From Pseudomonas sp. R5-89-07 (GTDB lineage Bacteria > Pseudomonadota > Gammaproteobacteria > Pseudomonadales > Pseudomonadaceae): a DNA stretch of 64,000 bases. The notes beneath the pieces were generated by a model. The model was given only the letters and a program-made list of their open reading frames with translations. It had not been told where the DNA came from and made no database searches. The stretch covers positions 5,890,001-5,954,000 of the forward strand of contig NZ_CP027727.1 in the NCBI RefSeq assembly GCF_003851685.1. The letters are read 5' to 3'. This document shows positions 45,751-54,754 of this stretch, in pieces. Position 1 is the first letter of the stretch, and the number at the start of each line of letters is the position of its first letter. Both the position numbers and the translations under genes were made by a program.

Positions 45751-46683
45751 ATGGATAGCCAAACCTTGATGTTATTCGGCGGGATCGGCGCGATTCTGGT
45801 GACCGCCTCCCTGATCGGCCTGATCCTCAAGCTGCGCACCCGTGGCACACCCAATGCAGTGATCAACAATCTCAACGCCCGCATCAACGCCTGGTGGGTG
45901 ATGGTGCTGGTGATCGGCATTGCCTTCTGGCTTGGCACCGGCGCGGTGATCCTGCTGTTCTATGCCGTGTCGTTCTATGCCTTGCGCGAATTCCTCACCC
46001 TCACACCGACCCGGCGCAGCGACTACCCCGCCCTGGTAGCAGCGTTCTACCTCGCCCTGCCTCTGCAGTACGTGCTGATCTACGCCGACTGGTACGGGCT
46101 GTTCTCGATCTTCATCCCGGTCTACGTGTTCCTGCTGCTACCGATACTCGCCTCGCTGGGCGGCGACAGCACCCACTTCCTGGAGCGCGCATCGAAGGTG
46201 CAATGGGGGCTGATGATCGCGGTGTTCTGCGTGTCGTTCGTCCCGGCGCTACTGACCCTGGACATCCCGGGCTATGAGGGCCGCAACCTGCTGCTGATCG
46301 CCTATCTGGTGATCGTGGTGCAACTGTCGGACGTGCTGCAGTACGTGTGCGGCAAGCTGTTCGGCAAACACAAGATCGCACCCAACCTCTCGCCGTCCAA
46401 AACCGTGGAAGGTTTTGTCGGCGGGATCCTGTTGTCGTCCCTGATCGGTGCAGCGTTGTGGTGGACCACACCGTTCAACCCCTGGCAGTCGTTCTTGATC
46501 GCGCTGTTGATCAACCTGCTGGGGTTTGCCGGTGGCATCGTGATGTCGGCGATCAAGCGCGATCGCGGCGTAAAGGACTGGGGGCATATGATCGAAGGCC
46601 ACGGCGGCATGCTGGACCGACTGGATTCGGTGTGCTTCGCGGCGCCGATCTTCTTCCACCTGGTGCGTTACTGGTGGACCTGA
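45751..46683 (+). CDS. Phosphatidate cytidylyltransferase family protein (CdsA/YnbB-like)
   Basis: 310 residues, about eight membrane segments. The C-terminal CDP-diglyceride synthase signature reads SAIKRDRGVKDWGHMIEGHGGMLDRLDSVCFAAP, and SDVLQYVCGKLFGKHKIAPNLSPSKTVEG is the substrate region. Makes CDP-diacylglycerol. As last gene it would supply the CDP-lipid used by the first gene's product. Confidence 0.85.
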   Translation: MDSQTLMLFGGIGAILVTASLIGLILKLRTRGTPNAVINNLNARINAWWVMVLVIGIAFWLGTGAVILLFYAVSFYALREFLTLTPTRRSDYPALVAAFYLALPLQYVLIYADWYGLFSIFIPVYVFLLLPILASLGGDSTHFLERASKVQWGLMIAVFCVSFVPALLTLDIPGYEGRNLLLIAYLVIVVQLSDVLQYVCGKLFGKHKIAPNLSPSKTVEGFVGGILLSSLIGAALWWTTPFNPWQSFLIALLINLLGFAGGIVMSAIKRDRGVKDWGHMIEGHGGMLDRLDSVCFAAPIFFHLVRYWWT

Positions 46684-46718
46684 TCTCCAGCCCTCTCAAG
46701 ACCAACGAAGCACAAAAT

Positions 46719-46806
46719 GTGGGAGGGGGCGTGCCCCCGATGGCAGAGTAACAGTCACCGGACGGGTTGGCTGATACACCGCAATCGGGGGCAAGCCCCC
46801 TCCCAC
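46719..46806. repeat. REPIN (GTGGGAGGGGGC type)
   Basis: GTGGGAGGGGGCGTGCCCCC (one change in the loop) and an inverted partner ending CCCCCTCCCAC, about 45 bases apart, after the ynbB-like gene. Confidence 0.9.
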
Positions 46807-46932
46807 ATTGGTTTTGTGGTGCTTTCCGGGTCACTTGGTACACAGTTCATAAACCGTGCTTCCACGCTTGGCCTATTGCGGCGGGGTTCGGTTGATCCCA
46901 GGATTCAGCCAGCCCCCTCATGGAGTCGAATC

Positions 46933-47817
46933 ATGTTTGCTGGTTTCCAGAAACAACAGCGCCAGGTCAATGGCCTGAACATCAGCTACCGCATCGGTGG
47001 CACCGGTCCGGCGCTATTGCTTTTGCACGGCCACCCTCAGACCCACGTCATCTGGCACAAGGTCGCCGAACGGTTGGCCGCTGAATTTACCGTGGTCGCC
47101 GCTGATTTGCGTGGCTATGGCGATAGCGACAGGCCGGTTGCCGATGCGCAGCATTCAAATTATTCAAAGCGTGAGATGGCGCTTGATAGTGTTGAGTTGA
47201 TGAAGTCGCTGGGCTTTGAGCAGTTCAGCGTGCTTGCCCATGATCGTGGGGCGAGAGTGGCGCACCGCCTGGCCCTCGACCATCCCCGCGCGATCAAGCA
47301 AATCGTGCTGCTGGATATCGCCCCTACCCTGTCGATGTACACACAAACGAACGAAGCCTTCGCCCGTGCCTACTGGCACTGGTTTTTCCTCATCCGGCCG
47401 GCGCCGTTGCCGGAGAGCCTTATCGAGGCCAACCCCGAGCTCTATCTGCGCAGTGTGATGGGCAGCCGCAGTGCTGGCCTGCAGCCCTTCACCGCAGAGG
47501 CATTCGGCGAGTACCTGCGATGCCTGCAACTGCCCGGCAGCGCACGGGGCATTTGCGAGGATTACCGCGCCTCGGCGGGTATCGACCTGGAACATGATCG
47601 CGTGGATATCAACGCCGGCAACCAGCTAACGCAGCCGCTGTTGGTGCTATGGGGCGCCGAAGGCACCGTGGGGCGCTGTTTCGATCCGCTCACGGAATGG
47701 CGGCAGGTAGCAACCGATGTACGCGGCAAAGCGTTGCCTTGCGGCCATTACATCGCTGAGCAAGTGCCAGAGTTATTGCTTGAAGAAGTACTGAGCTTTT
47801 TCGCAAGACCGATGTAG
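46933..47817 (+). CDS. Alpha/beta hydrolase, haloacetate-dehalogenase-like
   Basis: 294 residues. HGHPQTHVIWHKVAERL and ADLRGYGDSDRP are typical of fluoro/haloacetate dehalogenases, as are HDRGARVAHRLALDHP (nucleophile D104 with R105 and R108 binding carboxylate) and AYWHWFFLIRPAPLPE (His-Trp halide pocket). The late catalytic His is in PCGHYIAEQ. It would hydrolyse a haloacid such as haloacetate; other ester or acid substrates are possible. Eighty-seven bases upstream of a DctA-type carrier. Confidence 0.75.
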   Translation: MFAGFQKQQRQVNGLNISYRIGGTGPALLLLHGHPQTHVIWHKVAERLAAEFTVVAADLRGYGDSDRPVADAQHSNYSKREMALDSVELMKSLGFEQFSVLAHDRGARVAHRLALDHPRAIKQIVLLDIAPTLSMYTQTNEAFARAYWHWFFLIRPAPLPESLIEANPELYLRSVMGSRSAGLQPFTAEAFGEYLRCLQLPGSARGICEDYRASAGIDLEHDRVDINAGNQLTQPLLVLWGAEGTVGRCFDPLTEWRQVATDVRGKALPCGHYIAEQVPELLLEEVLSFFARPM

Positions 47818-47904
47818 CCAAGCCACTGGAAAAACCGCCTCGCAGGCACAGCCAGTGCCTTCGAGCGCTTTTGCTCGCCCGAAAAAAGCCTGGAGATAAT
47901 AACA

Positions 47905-49209
47905 ATGACAATAAGAAAACTGCTGAGAACGCTCTATGTACAGGTGATTATCGCCATTGTCTTGGGCATTGCCGTTGGTCATTACTGGCCCCAGGTAGGG
48001 GTCGACCTCAAACCCCTGGGTGACGGTTTTATCAAACTCATCAAAATGATCATCGGCCCGATCATTTTTTGTACGGTGGTATCGGGTATCACCAGCATGC
48101 ACGACGTCAAGCAGGTGGGTCGCGTCGGCGGCAAGGCGCTGCTGTACTTTGAGGTAGTGTCCACCGTAGCGTTGATGATCGGGCTGCTTGCTGCGCATCT
48201 GATACGCCCTGGCGCGGGGTTCAATATCGATGTAAATACCCTCGACAGCTCGGCGATCGCCGGCTTTGTGGGGCAGGCCGAACATGGCGAAGGCATTGTC
48301 GGCTTTCTACTTCACGTGATCCCTACGACCTTCTTCAACGCCTTTGCGCAGGGCGAAATACTGCCGGTACTGTTCGTTTCGATCCTCTTCGGTGTGGCGC
48401 TGGTCATTGTTGGCGAGAAAGCGCGCCCGCTGGTGAACGTGATTCACCAGGCCAGTGAGGTGTTCTTTCGTATTGTCGGCATGATCAGTCGCGTTGCGCC
48501 CATTGGTGCCTTCGGGGCTATCGCGTTCACCATTGGCAAATACGGGTTGGGCGCACTGCTGCCGCTGCTGAAACTGGTGGGCACTTTTTACATCGCAGGC
48601 CTGTTCTTTGTGGTGGTTGTACTGGGCAGCATCGCTCGCTGTGCCGGGGTAAATATCTTCAAGCTACTGGGCTACATCAAGGCCGAACTACTGATCGTGC
48701 TGGGCACCAGTTCCTCGGAATCGGCGCTGCCGCAGATCATTCAGAAACTCGAGAGCCTGGGCGCTTCCAAGGGCGTCGTGGGCATCGTGGTGCCCACCGG
48801 GTATACGTTCAACCTGGACGGCACCAACATTTACATGACGCTCGCCGTGCTGTTTCTGGCTCAGGCCACCAACACCGATTTGAGCCTGGAGCAGCAGCTC
48901 ACCTTGTTGGCGGTGGCCATGCTGACGTCCAAAGGCGCAGGGGCGGTGGTCGGTGCGGGCTTCGTAGCCCTAGCTGCCAGCCTGGCCGTAGTGCCTACCG
49001 TGCCAGTGGCCGCCATGGTGCTGATTCTGGGTGTTGACCGTTTCATGGCTGAGTGCCGCTCACTGACCAACATCATAGGCAACGCGGTAGCGGCACTGGT
49101 GATCGCCGCTTGGGAAGGAGAACTGGACCGGCGTCTGCTCGCGCCAGTGGCGACAAAGCGCAGCGTGCCCGCTGTGCTGAATCAGCCGGAGCACGTCACC
49201 GCCGACTAA
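47905..49209 (+). CDS. C4-dicarboxylate:cation symporter, DctA family
   Basis: 434 residues, DAACS family: [19 protein letters not shown], the serine-rich hairpin [40 protein letters not shown] and the late [19 protein letters not shown] substrate region. Imports succinate, malate, fumarate or related acids with protons or sodium. Lies between the hydrolase and LysR genes, so probably a dedicated paralogue for this cluster rather than the main dctA. Confidence 0.85.
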   Translation: MTIRKLLRTLYVQVIIAIVLGIAVGHYWPQVGVDLKPLGDGFIKLIKMIIGPIIFCTVVSGITSMHDVKQVGRVGGKALLYFEVVSTVALMIGLLAAHLIRPGAGFNIDVNTLDSSAIAGFVGQAEHGEGIVGFLLHVIPTTFFNAFAQGEILPVLFVSILFGVALVIVGEKARPLVNVIHQASEVFFRIVGMISRVAPIGAFGAIAFTIGKYGLGALLPLLKLVGTFYIAGLFFVVVVLGSIARCAGVNIFKLLGYIKAELLIVLGTSSSESALPQIIQKLESLGASKGVVGIVVPTGYTFNLDGTNIYMTLAVLFLAQATNTDLSLEQQLTLLAVAMLTSKGAGAVVGAGFVALAASLAVVPTVPVAAMVLILGVDRFMAECRSLTNIIGNAVAALVIAAWEGELDRRLLAPVATKRSVPAVLNQPEHVTAD

Positions 49210-49318
49210 GCGCATGAGTGGGCGCATGAATGGGCGCAACAGCCGTCCTTCCAGGCGATGTTATCCTCGCGGTTCACGCCGCCACGTAGCTCTTTTGATG
49301 ATCTACAAGAAAGACTCG

Positions 49319-50212
49319 ATGCCCCTTCCCGAAGACCTGCGGGTGTTCCTGACCGTGATCCGCAAGGCCAGCTTTGCCGCGGCCGCCGATGAGCTTGGCG
49401 TGTCGGCGGCTTACGTCAGCAAGCGTATCCAGATCCTCGAAAATACCCTGGCGACACGTTTGCTGCACCGTACCAGTCGACGTGTCACGCTGACCGACGA
49501 TGGCGAGCGGGTAAAGGACTGGGCGGCGCGCATTCTGGAGGACTTCCAGCACCTGGCCGATGAGTTGGTCGACGCCCATGACAGCCCGCGTGGCCGATTG
49601 CATATCTGCAGCAGCTTCGGCTTTGGCCGCAATCACGTGGCACCTGCCCTGGCGCTGCTGGCTGATCGTTACCCTGAGTTGGAAATCCGCCTGGACCTGT
49701 TCGATCGGGTGGTGGATATCGTCAGCGAAGGGTTCGACCTGGAAATTCGTGTCGGCGACGACATTCCCGGCCAGCACATCGGCCGTCAACTGGTCAGCAA
49801 CCGCCGCATTTTGTGCGCCGCCCCCAGCTACCTGGAACGCCACGGGGCACCCACACAGTTGAGTGACCTCGAGCACCATGAATGCCTGGTCTTGAAGGAG
49901 CGCGACAACGCCTTCGGCGTCTGGGTATTGGAGCGCGACGGCAAGCAGGAGAGCGTGCGGGTGGGAGGGCCGTTGTCATCCAACAGCGGCGAGATTGTCT
50001 TGCAGTGGGCGTTGCACGGGCGGGGAGTGCTGCTGCGTTCGCTGTGGGACGCCAAACCGTTGCTCGAACAGGGCGAGCTGGTCCAGGTACTGCATGACTA
50101 TGGGCAAAGCGCCAATGTGTGGGCCGTCTACCCCACGCGGCTTGCTCACTCGGGAAAGCTGCGGGCCTGTGTCGAATTTCTGCAGGCGCACTTTGCAGGG
50201 TTGTCGATTTGA
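49319..50212 (+). CDS. LysR-family regulator (DmlR/TtdR-like)
   Basis: 297 residues from MPLPEDLRVFLTVIRKASFAAAADELGVSAAYVSKRIQILE, the pattern of the DmlR/TtdR subgroup that controls malate/tartrate genes. Effector domain from about residue 90. An ATG at 49298 would add seven residues. Convergent with the LeuCD-like genes; probably regulates the cluster. Confidence 0.8.
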   Translation: MPLPEDLRVFLTVIRKASFAAAADELGVSAAYVSKRIQILENTLATRLLHRTSRRVTLTDDGERVKDWAARILEDFQHLADELVDAHDSPRGRLHICSSFGFGRNHVAPALALLADRYPELEIRLDLFDRVVDIVSEGFDLEIRVGDDIPGQHIGRQLVSNRRILCAAPSYLERHGAPTQLSDLEHHECLVLKERDNAFGVWVLERDGKQESVRVGGPLSSNSGEIVLQWALHGRGVLLRSLWDAKPLLEQGELVQVLHDYGQSANVWAVYPTRLAHSGKLRACVEFLQAHFAGLSI

Positions 50213-50272
50213 GCCAAGCAAGGCGCACAGGTTCGTGCGCCAGCCAGCACGGCTATCGAGACGGCCATCTCG

Positions 50273-50887
50273 TCACGACAGCCATGGGTTAGCAGCCAGG
50301 TACTCGCGCTCGAACGCCCGAATTTCATCGCTGCGCTGCAAGGTACTGCCAATGGCATCCAGGCCGAGTAACAGTGCGGTTTTGCGCAGGGTATCGATCT
50401 GGAAGGGAACCACTTCGCCGCCGTGCAGCAGGATGGTTTGTTCGTTCAGGTCGATTGAAATCTCAGCCATCTGTGGCTGCCCGACTATCTCGCCGATGCG
50501 CTGCACGGTGGCGGCTTCAAGGCTGATCAGCAGCACACCGTTACGCTGGCAGTTGTCGTAAAAAATACCCGCGAAGCGGCTGCCGATCAGCGCGCGAATG
50601 CCCCTTTGCTTGAGGCCCCAGACCGCATGCTCGCGACTGGAACCGCAGCCAAAGTTGGGGCCCGCCACCAAAAAGCATGCGCTCTGCCAGGGGGGCATAT
50701 TGAGCACAAAGGCAGGGTCTGGCTGCCCTGACGGCAAAAAGCGCACGTCATGAAACAGCCCCTGTTCCAAACCATTGCGGTCAATGCCCTTGAGAAACTG
50801 CTTGGGCATGATCACGTCGGTGTCGATATTGGCCGCCAACATCGGCGCCGCTGTGCCGGTGACGTGGGTAAAGGAATGGTTGCTCAT
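50273..50887 (-). CDS. LeuD-type hydro-lyase small subunit (paralogue)
   Basis: 204 residues from MSNHSFTHVTGTAAPMLAANIDTDVIMPKQFLK. The aconitase swivelling domain has GPNFGCGSSREHAVWGLKQRGIRALIGSRFAGIFYDNC. Overlaps the large subunit stop (ATGA, 50884-50887). The pair may dehydrate/hydrate isopropylmalate, citraconate, maleate or a related acid. Confidence 0.8.
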   Translation of the reverse strand: MSNHSFTHVTGTAAPMLAANIDTDVIMPKQFLKGIDRNGLEQGLFHDVRFLPSGQPDPAFVLNMPPWQSACFLVAGPNFGCGSSREHAVWGLKQRGIRALIGSRFAGIFYDNCQRNGVLLISLEAATVQRIGEIVGQPQMAEISIDLNEQTILLHGGEVVPFQIDTLRKTALLLGLDAIGSTLQRSDEIRAFEREYLAANPWLS

Positions 50888-52305
50888 ACGCGCTCCCCGA
50901 TTTGCCGAACATCCGTCAGATGCCCGCTTATTGCAGCGGCTGCCACCATTGCCGGACTCATCAGGTGCGTACGTGCCCCGGCGCCCTGGCGGCCTTCGAA
51001 ATTGCGGTTGGTGCTGGAGGCGCAACGGTCTCCGGGCGCGAGCACGTCGTCGTTCATGGCCAGGCACATGGAGCAGCCCGATTGACGCCATTCGAACCCC
51101 GCATCCCGAAAAATAGCGGCCAAGCCCTCAGCCTCGGCCTGATCGCGCACTTCGGTGGAACCCGGCACGACCATCGCACGCACGTGCGGGGCCACGCGTC
51201 TGCCGCCGATTACGCGGGCGGCATCGCGCAGGTCTTCGATACGGGCATTGGTGCACGACCCGATGAACGCATGGCTGATCACCACTTCATTCAGAGGCGT
51301 GCCCGCCTTGAGCCCCATGTAGGCCAGGGCACGCTGCATGTCCCGGCGCAGAATCAGGTCGCTGACCTGCAGCGGGTCTGGAACGCGCCCGTCAATAGCG
51401 ACGACCTGATCAGGGCTCGTGCCCCATGTGACCATCGGCAGCAGCGTGCTGACGTCCAGCGTAACCTCATGATCGAACACGGCACCCTCGTCGCTGTGCA
51501 AGTTGCGCCACACGGCCACTGCTCGGCGCCATTGCTCGCCTTTGGGCGCGCGCGGCTTACCCTCGAGGTAGTCGAACACCTTCTGGTCCGGCGCCATGAA
51601 CGCGCCACGCGCGCCGGCTTCAACAGCCATGTTGCAGATGGTCATGCGCGCCTCGACGCTCAGGGCATCAATGGTTGAACCGACAAATTCGATAGCGAAC
51701 CCCGTGGCCCCGGAGGCGCCGATTTGGCCGATCAGGGCCATGATGATGTCCTTGGATGTCAGGCCCGGCGACAAGGCGCCCACGACCCTGACCCGCATGG
51801 TTTTCAGGCGTTTGTAGACCAGGGTTTGCGAGGCCAGCAGGTGCTCGATTTCCGACGTGCCGATGCCAAACCCGAAGGCACCGAGGGCGCCATACGTGGT
51901 GGTGTGACTGTCACCCGCCGCAATCACCATCCCTGGAAGGATGAACCCCTGTTCGGGCGCGATAACGTGCTCGATACCCTGACGCTTATCCAGAATATCC
52001 AACAGCTCGATACCGAAATCCTGACAATTGCGCGACAGGTAGGAGACTTGCCGTGCCCCCCCCGCATCGGGCATCACGGCGGTACGTTCAGGCGCGGTGG
52101 GGTTCACATGATCGACGACCGCCAACGCCGTTCCAGGACGCCATACCTGGCGCCCGGCTTCACGCAGACCACTGAACGCCTGCGGGCTGGTGTATTCGTT
52201 GATGACCTGACGATCGATGTACAACAGGACATGGCCCTGCTCGTCCAGCGAGCAGACCGTGTGCGCATCGATGTGCTTTTGATAGAGGGTTTTGGGGCTG
52301 CTCAT
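50884..52305 (-). CDS. LeuC-type hydro-lyase large subunit (paralogue)
   Basis: 473 residues. Aconitase-family catalytic subunit: VDHVNPTAPER, GDSHTTTYGALGAFGFGIGTSEIEHLLASQTL, and the [4Fe-4S] cysteines in SCTNARIEDL and SGCSMCLAMNDD. Leucine synthesis normally has its leuCD genes beside leuB; here they lie beside a DctA carrier and a DmlR-like LysR, so this looks like a catabolic copy (maleate/citraconate hydratase is one possibility). First gene of the leftward pair. Confidence 0.8.
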   Translation of the reverse strand: MSSPKTLYQKHIDAHTVCSLDEQGHVLLYIDRQVINEYTSPQAFSGLREAGRQVWRPGTALAVVDHVNPTAPERTAVMPDAGGARQVSYLSRNCQDFGIELLDILDKRQGIEHVIAPEQGFILPGMVIAAGDSHTTTYGALGAFGFGIGTSEIEHLLASQTLVYKRLKTMRVRVVGALSPGLTSKDIIMALIGQIGASGATGFAIEFVGSTIDALSVEARMTICNMAVEAGARGAFMAPDQKVFDYLEGKPRAPKGEQWRRAVAVWRNLHSDEGAVFDHEVTLDVSTLLPMVTWGTSPDQVVAIDGRVPDPLQVSDLILRRDMQRALAYMGLKAGTPLNEVVISHAFIGSCTNARIEDLRDAARVIGGRRVAPHVRAMVVPGSTEVRDQAEAEGLAAIFRDAGFEWRQSGCSMCLAMNDDVLAPGDRCASSTNRNFEGRQGAGARTHLMSPAMVAAAAISGHLTDVRQIGERV

Positions 52306-52424
52306 TAAGCGTTCTCACTCACGGGGACACCTTCGACAGGATAGGGACCGGGGAGTGGTCATCAAGAGCATCTCTGGAATACATGGCTCTACAGTTCGTG
52401 TATCACCGACGGGCCAAATCCCCC

Positions 52425-52514
52425 TAGGAGCAGATTGCTGGCGAAGGACGTAACGCGCAGAGATTGGTGCTATGTGGCGTTCTCAGGTTTTTCGCGAGCA
52501 AGCTCGCTCCTACA
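52425..52514. repeat. REPIN with decayed left arm
   Basis: The right arm (TTCGCGAGCAAGCTCGCTCC then TACA, ending 52514) is intact; the left arm at 52425 (TAGGAGCAGATTGCTGGCGA) has several changes from TAGGAGCGAGCTTGCTCGCG. It explains most of the 230-base gap upstream of leuC. Confidence 0.7.
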
Positions 52515-52535
52515 GTAAATGCGGCTGCGGGCTCT

Positions 52536-52901
52536 TTAAGCGATGATTTCGACGTAGCTCGACTCCCCGCCTCCCGTCGCACCCGATAGCCAGCCCCAAA
52601 CGAAACTCAGCGTCGTGCGCCCGGCGTGATCCACGCCTACCGTGCCACGTGACCACCCCGCGAGCAGTTCACCTTCCAGGGTTACGCACTGAAATAGCAG
52701 CTCGATGGTCTCTGCACCGCTCACCCGCCCGACCTGCGTGCCCGCGCGAATTCGGCCACCCTGGTAAGTGCTCGAAATCACGCCGTCTTCGATTTGGTAA
52801 TGAAACACGGTGCCGGTGCCGGACAACCCTCGGGCGTTGTCCGCGACCGCAAACCGACGATTGTGCAAACGTGCGTGGACAGTAGCAGAAGGGTGTTGCA
52901 T
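52536..52901 (-). CDS. Small hypothetical beta-rich protein
   Basis: 121 residues from MQHPSATVHARLHNRRFAVA. A single compact domain of beta strands (TGTVFHYQIEDGVISSTYQGGRIRAGTQVGRVSGAETIELLFQCVTLEGELLAGWSRGTVGV) ending GGGESSYVEIIA. The pattern resembles a family that databases label, probably wrongly, as N-acetylglutamate synthase. Function unknown. AAGGA lies upstream of the ATG; the ORF is open further upstream through the terminator and repeats, which is not credible coding. Confidence 0.65.
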   Translation of the reverse strand: MQHPSATVHARLHNRRFAVADNARGLSGTGTVFHYQIEDGVISSTYQGGRIRAGTQVGRVSGAETIELLFQCVTLEGELLAGWSRGTVGVDHAGRTTLSFVWGWLSGATGGGESSYVEIIA

Positions 52902-52937
52902 CGGTACGCATCCTTGAATTAGGCGAATCCAAAACGT

Positions 52938-52968
52938 AAAAAAGGGGCCGTTGAAAACAGCCCCTTTT
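52938..52968 (-). terminator. Rho-independent terminator at the edge of the Tn7-like element
   Basis: On the minus strand AAAAGGGGC-TGTTTTCA-ACGGCCCCTTTTTT forms a hairpin with a T run. Its own gene would lie to the right, where there is now transposon DNA. The hairpin therefore looks like the terminator of a target gene separated from it by the insertion. Confidence 0.6.
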
Positions 52969-53105
52969 GATCCTACTGAATAAAGTCTGTCGGATCGAGC
53001 CCAGCAATTACGGGGGCTAGCCGATGGGTTTATCAGGAATAAAGTCTGTCGCAACACCATTTTTATGAGGTGGTGTCGTTAGACCTACTAAATAAAGTCT
53101 GTCGG
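52968..53105. repeat. Left end of a Tn7-like transposon, three TnsB-type binding sites
   Basis: AATAAAGTCTGTCGG or AATAAAGTCTGTCGC occurs three times in direct orientation, starting at 52979, 53038 and 53091 (spacings 59 and 53). The first and third copies share a CCTACT upstream. Tn7 end repeats contain the motif ACAATAAAGTCTTAAACTG, and its end reaches its first repeat after 11 bases, which here would put the terminus at TGATCC (52968). Three separated sites is the left-end pattern of Tn7. A TnsC-like gene at the right edge supports this. Confidence 0.65.
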
Positions 53106-53760
53106 AAGCATGCAAGCTATTGATTTCAGATAGTTTTTTATCTAAAACCGCAAATTCGCCGAGCGCAAGCACAATGGAGCTCCGACGATCGAGATTCCGT
53201 CGCGGCGTCGGATGTCCGATGGAAAAACCACTCCTTCCGAAAGTAACGCACCTTTATAAAGCGCACAGCCAACACGGTCCAGGTGAGCACCTTTCAGGTC
53301 ATATGAGAGGTACGCCAATGCTGGGTTAGGAACGGTCCAGTTATTTCCGCTGATGGGACAGTGCGATCATCTACTGGAGAGGAATCACATCGAATGTTGA
53401 TCACCCTCAATTCTGTAATCGAACAGCAGTCATCTTAGCCCTTTGCTGCTCGCTGACCACAGACTGCTAATCTATTCGAGTATGGATTTGGGTTTAGAAC
53501 TGAGCCCGCTCGTTGTCGCGGTCGGGTACCGTACCCCAATTTGGAGGTGCGTCAGCCTTGAGCTGGCAAGCGGATAAACTCGGCATAGACCTCAACTAGA
53601 GGACGGCGGATGCAAACCCGCCTCTTACTCAATCTGCTATTTGGGCATCAGCAAGGTGATTATCCAAGCCAAACCGCAAGAGGTAGCGCTTGCTGTCATT
53701 TTGCCGATATTATGCCGACACACCAGCAAAATGCCCTCAAAATGACAGCGAGTATCGTCC
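53106..53760. other. Gene-poor stretch inside the transposon left end
   Basis: No convincing gene. Short frames at 53120 and 53610 lack ribosome sites and codon bias. Small hairpins are present (GGGTACCGTACCC near 53526; GGCGGATGCAAACCCGCC near 53606). The last part holds the inverted repeat described next. Confidence 0.5.
53692..53749. promoter_or_regulatory. Inverted repeat operator before the RHH-HTH regulator
   Basis: GCTGTCATTTTG (53692-53703) and CAAAATGACAGC (53738-53749) are perfect inverted copies; a third half-site GCAAAATG lies at 53726-53733. It ends 12 bases before the regulator's start codon, so autoregulation is likely. Confidence 0.6.
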
Positions 53761-54657
53761 ATGGCCAGATTAAGCGTTCGCGACTTTCCTGATAACTTGC
53801 ACCAGCTGCTGCTCCAGTCAGCTGCCAGGCATGAACGCTCGCTAGAGGGGGAAACCCGGTTTGGCCTCGCGCGCTACCTTGAATCTCTCAAAGCGGCCGA
53901 GCCTGAGGCGGCCTCCTTGTGTGAAATTTGGCAGCGCTCTACAGGCCAGCGCTTGCAAAAGCTATTTGCGCGCTTGCGCGAAGACAACGTTTTTTCCTGG
54001 GGCGAGCGCAGCGATTTACCTCACTTGGCCCTAGCCTTGGGGGAACCGTCGCCGGCAACGCTGATGAACTGCATCGACGGTCGTGAAGCGCTGCCATTTG
54101 ATCTGGCGAAACGTATCGCCGAGCGCTACGGGTGCAGTCTGGAGTGGCTTATCAACGGCTCTAGCTCTATGTTTCCATACCCAGAAATTGGCGGGGACTA
54201 TCGCGAGTTTTTCGAGCCAGCTATCAGGGACACCGGTATCAATATTAAGCTGGTCCGGCTCTGCACCCCTGAGGATGCCGAAGGTAATTTAAGCCGGCAT
54301 GACGGTACCTTGCTGATGTTCAGATGCAAGGACGACAAACTAAGCATTGCCGCGGGGTATAGCGGTCGCTTTTATCTAAATGGTCGTATGGGTGGTGGTG
54401 GCCATAGCTGCCTAGAAGGTTTCGTCAACTTTCTTAATGAGAATCAAAACTTGCAATTCAACGAATACAACTGTGAGGCGCCGATTGACGAATCTGCGAT
54501 GTGGGACCACCACCCCAATTACTACCTTGATCTCAAACATTGCAGTCAGGCGTCTTGGCTATACCCACTGCGCGCTGGTAGATCGCCTTCCAGCATTGAC
54601 TGGATGCAGCAGCACACTTTTATGACTCCAAAGCAAAGCGAGCAGCTAATTTCATAA
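53761..54657 (+). CDS. Regulator with RHH-like N-terminus and HTH, unknown C-terminal domain
   Basis: 298 residues. MARLSVRDFPDNLHQLLLQSAARHERSLEGETRFGLARYL has the pattern of FitA/Arc-type ribbon-helix-helix antitoxins. The middle (LPHLALALGEPSPATLMNCIDGREALPFDLAKRIAERYGCSLEWLING) looks like an XRE-type helix-turn-helix. The C-terminal 140 residues are unrecognised (YREFFEPAIRDTGINIKLVRL ... GGGGHSCLEGFVNFLNENQNLQF). Inverted repeats immediately upstream suggest autoregulation. First cargo gene at the left end. Function is inferred as transcriptional control. Confidence 0.55.
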   Translation: MARLSVRDFPDNLHQLLLQSAARHERSLEGETRFGLARYLESLKAAEPEAASLCEIWQRSTGQRLQKLFARLREDNVFSWGERSDLPHLALALGEPSPATLMNCIDGREALPFDLAKRIAERYGCSLEWLINGSSSMFPYPEIGGDYREFFEPAIRDTGINIKLVRLCTPEDAEGNLSRHDGTLLMFRCKDDKLSIAAGYSGRFYLNGRMGGGGHSCLEGFVNFLNENQNLQFNEYNCEAPIDESAMWDHHPNYYLDLKHCSQASWLYPLRAGRSPSSIDWMQQHTFMTPKQSEQLIS

Positions 54658-54754
54658 GAAAGGCTCAGCTGCTGGGCATTGGCATGGCCCTTAACCCCCG
54701 GCTGAATGCCCCAGTTAGGAATGAGGCATGTCTTGGGAATAATAGGGAGCCAAG

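Noticed and set aside
47818..47904. Terminator between the hydrolase and dctA-like gene (CGAGCGCTTTTGCTCG)
   Set aside because: The hairpin is followed by CCCGAAAAAA rather than a T run on the plus strand, and nothing reads leftward there.
52536..53060. Longer version of the small hypothetical protein starting at 53060
   Set aside because: The extra 53 residues would be encoded by the terminator and Tn7-type repeats.
52979..53105. CRISPR array
   Set aside because: Only three short direct repeats with unequal spacing, and no cas genes; the Tn7-end reading fits better.
53120..53329. 69-codon frame in the transposon end
   Set aside because: No ribosome site, no recognisable pattern, Arg/Pro-rich.
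53610..53792. 60-codon frame overlapping the RHH regulator's operator
   Set aside because: Overlaps the inverted repeat and the regulator start, with no coding features.
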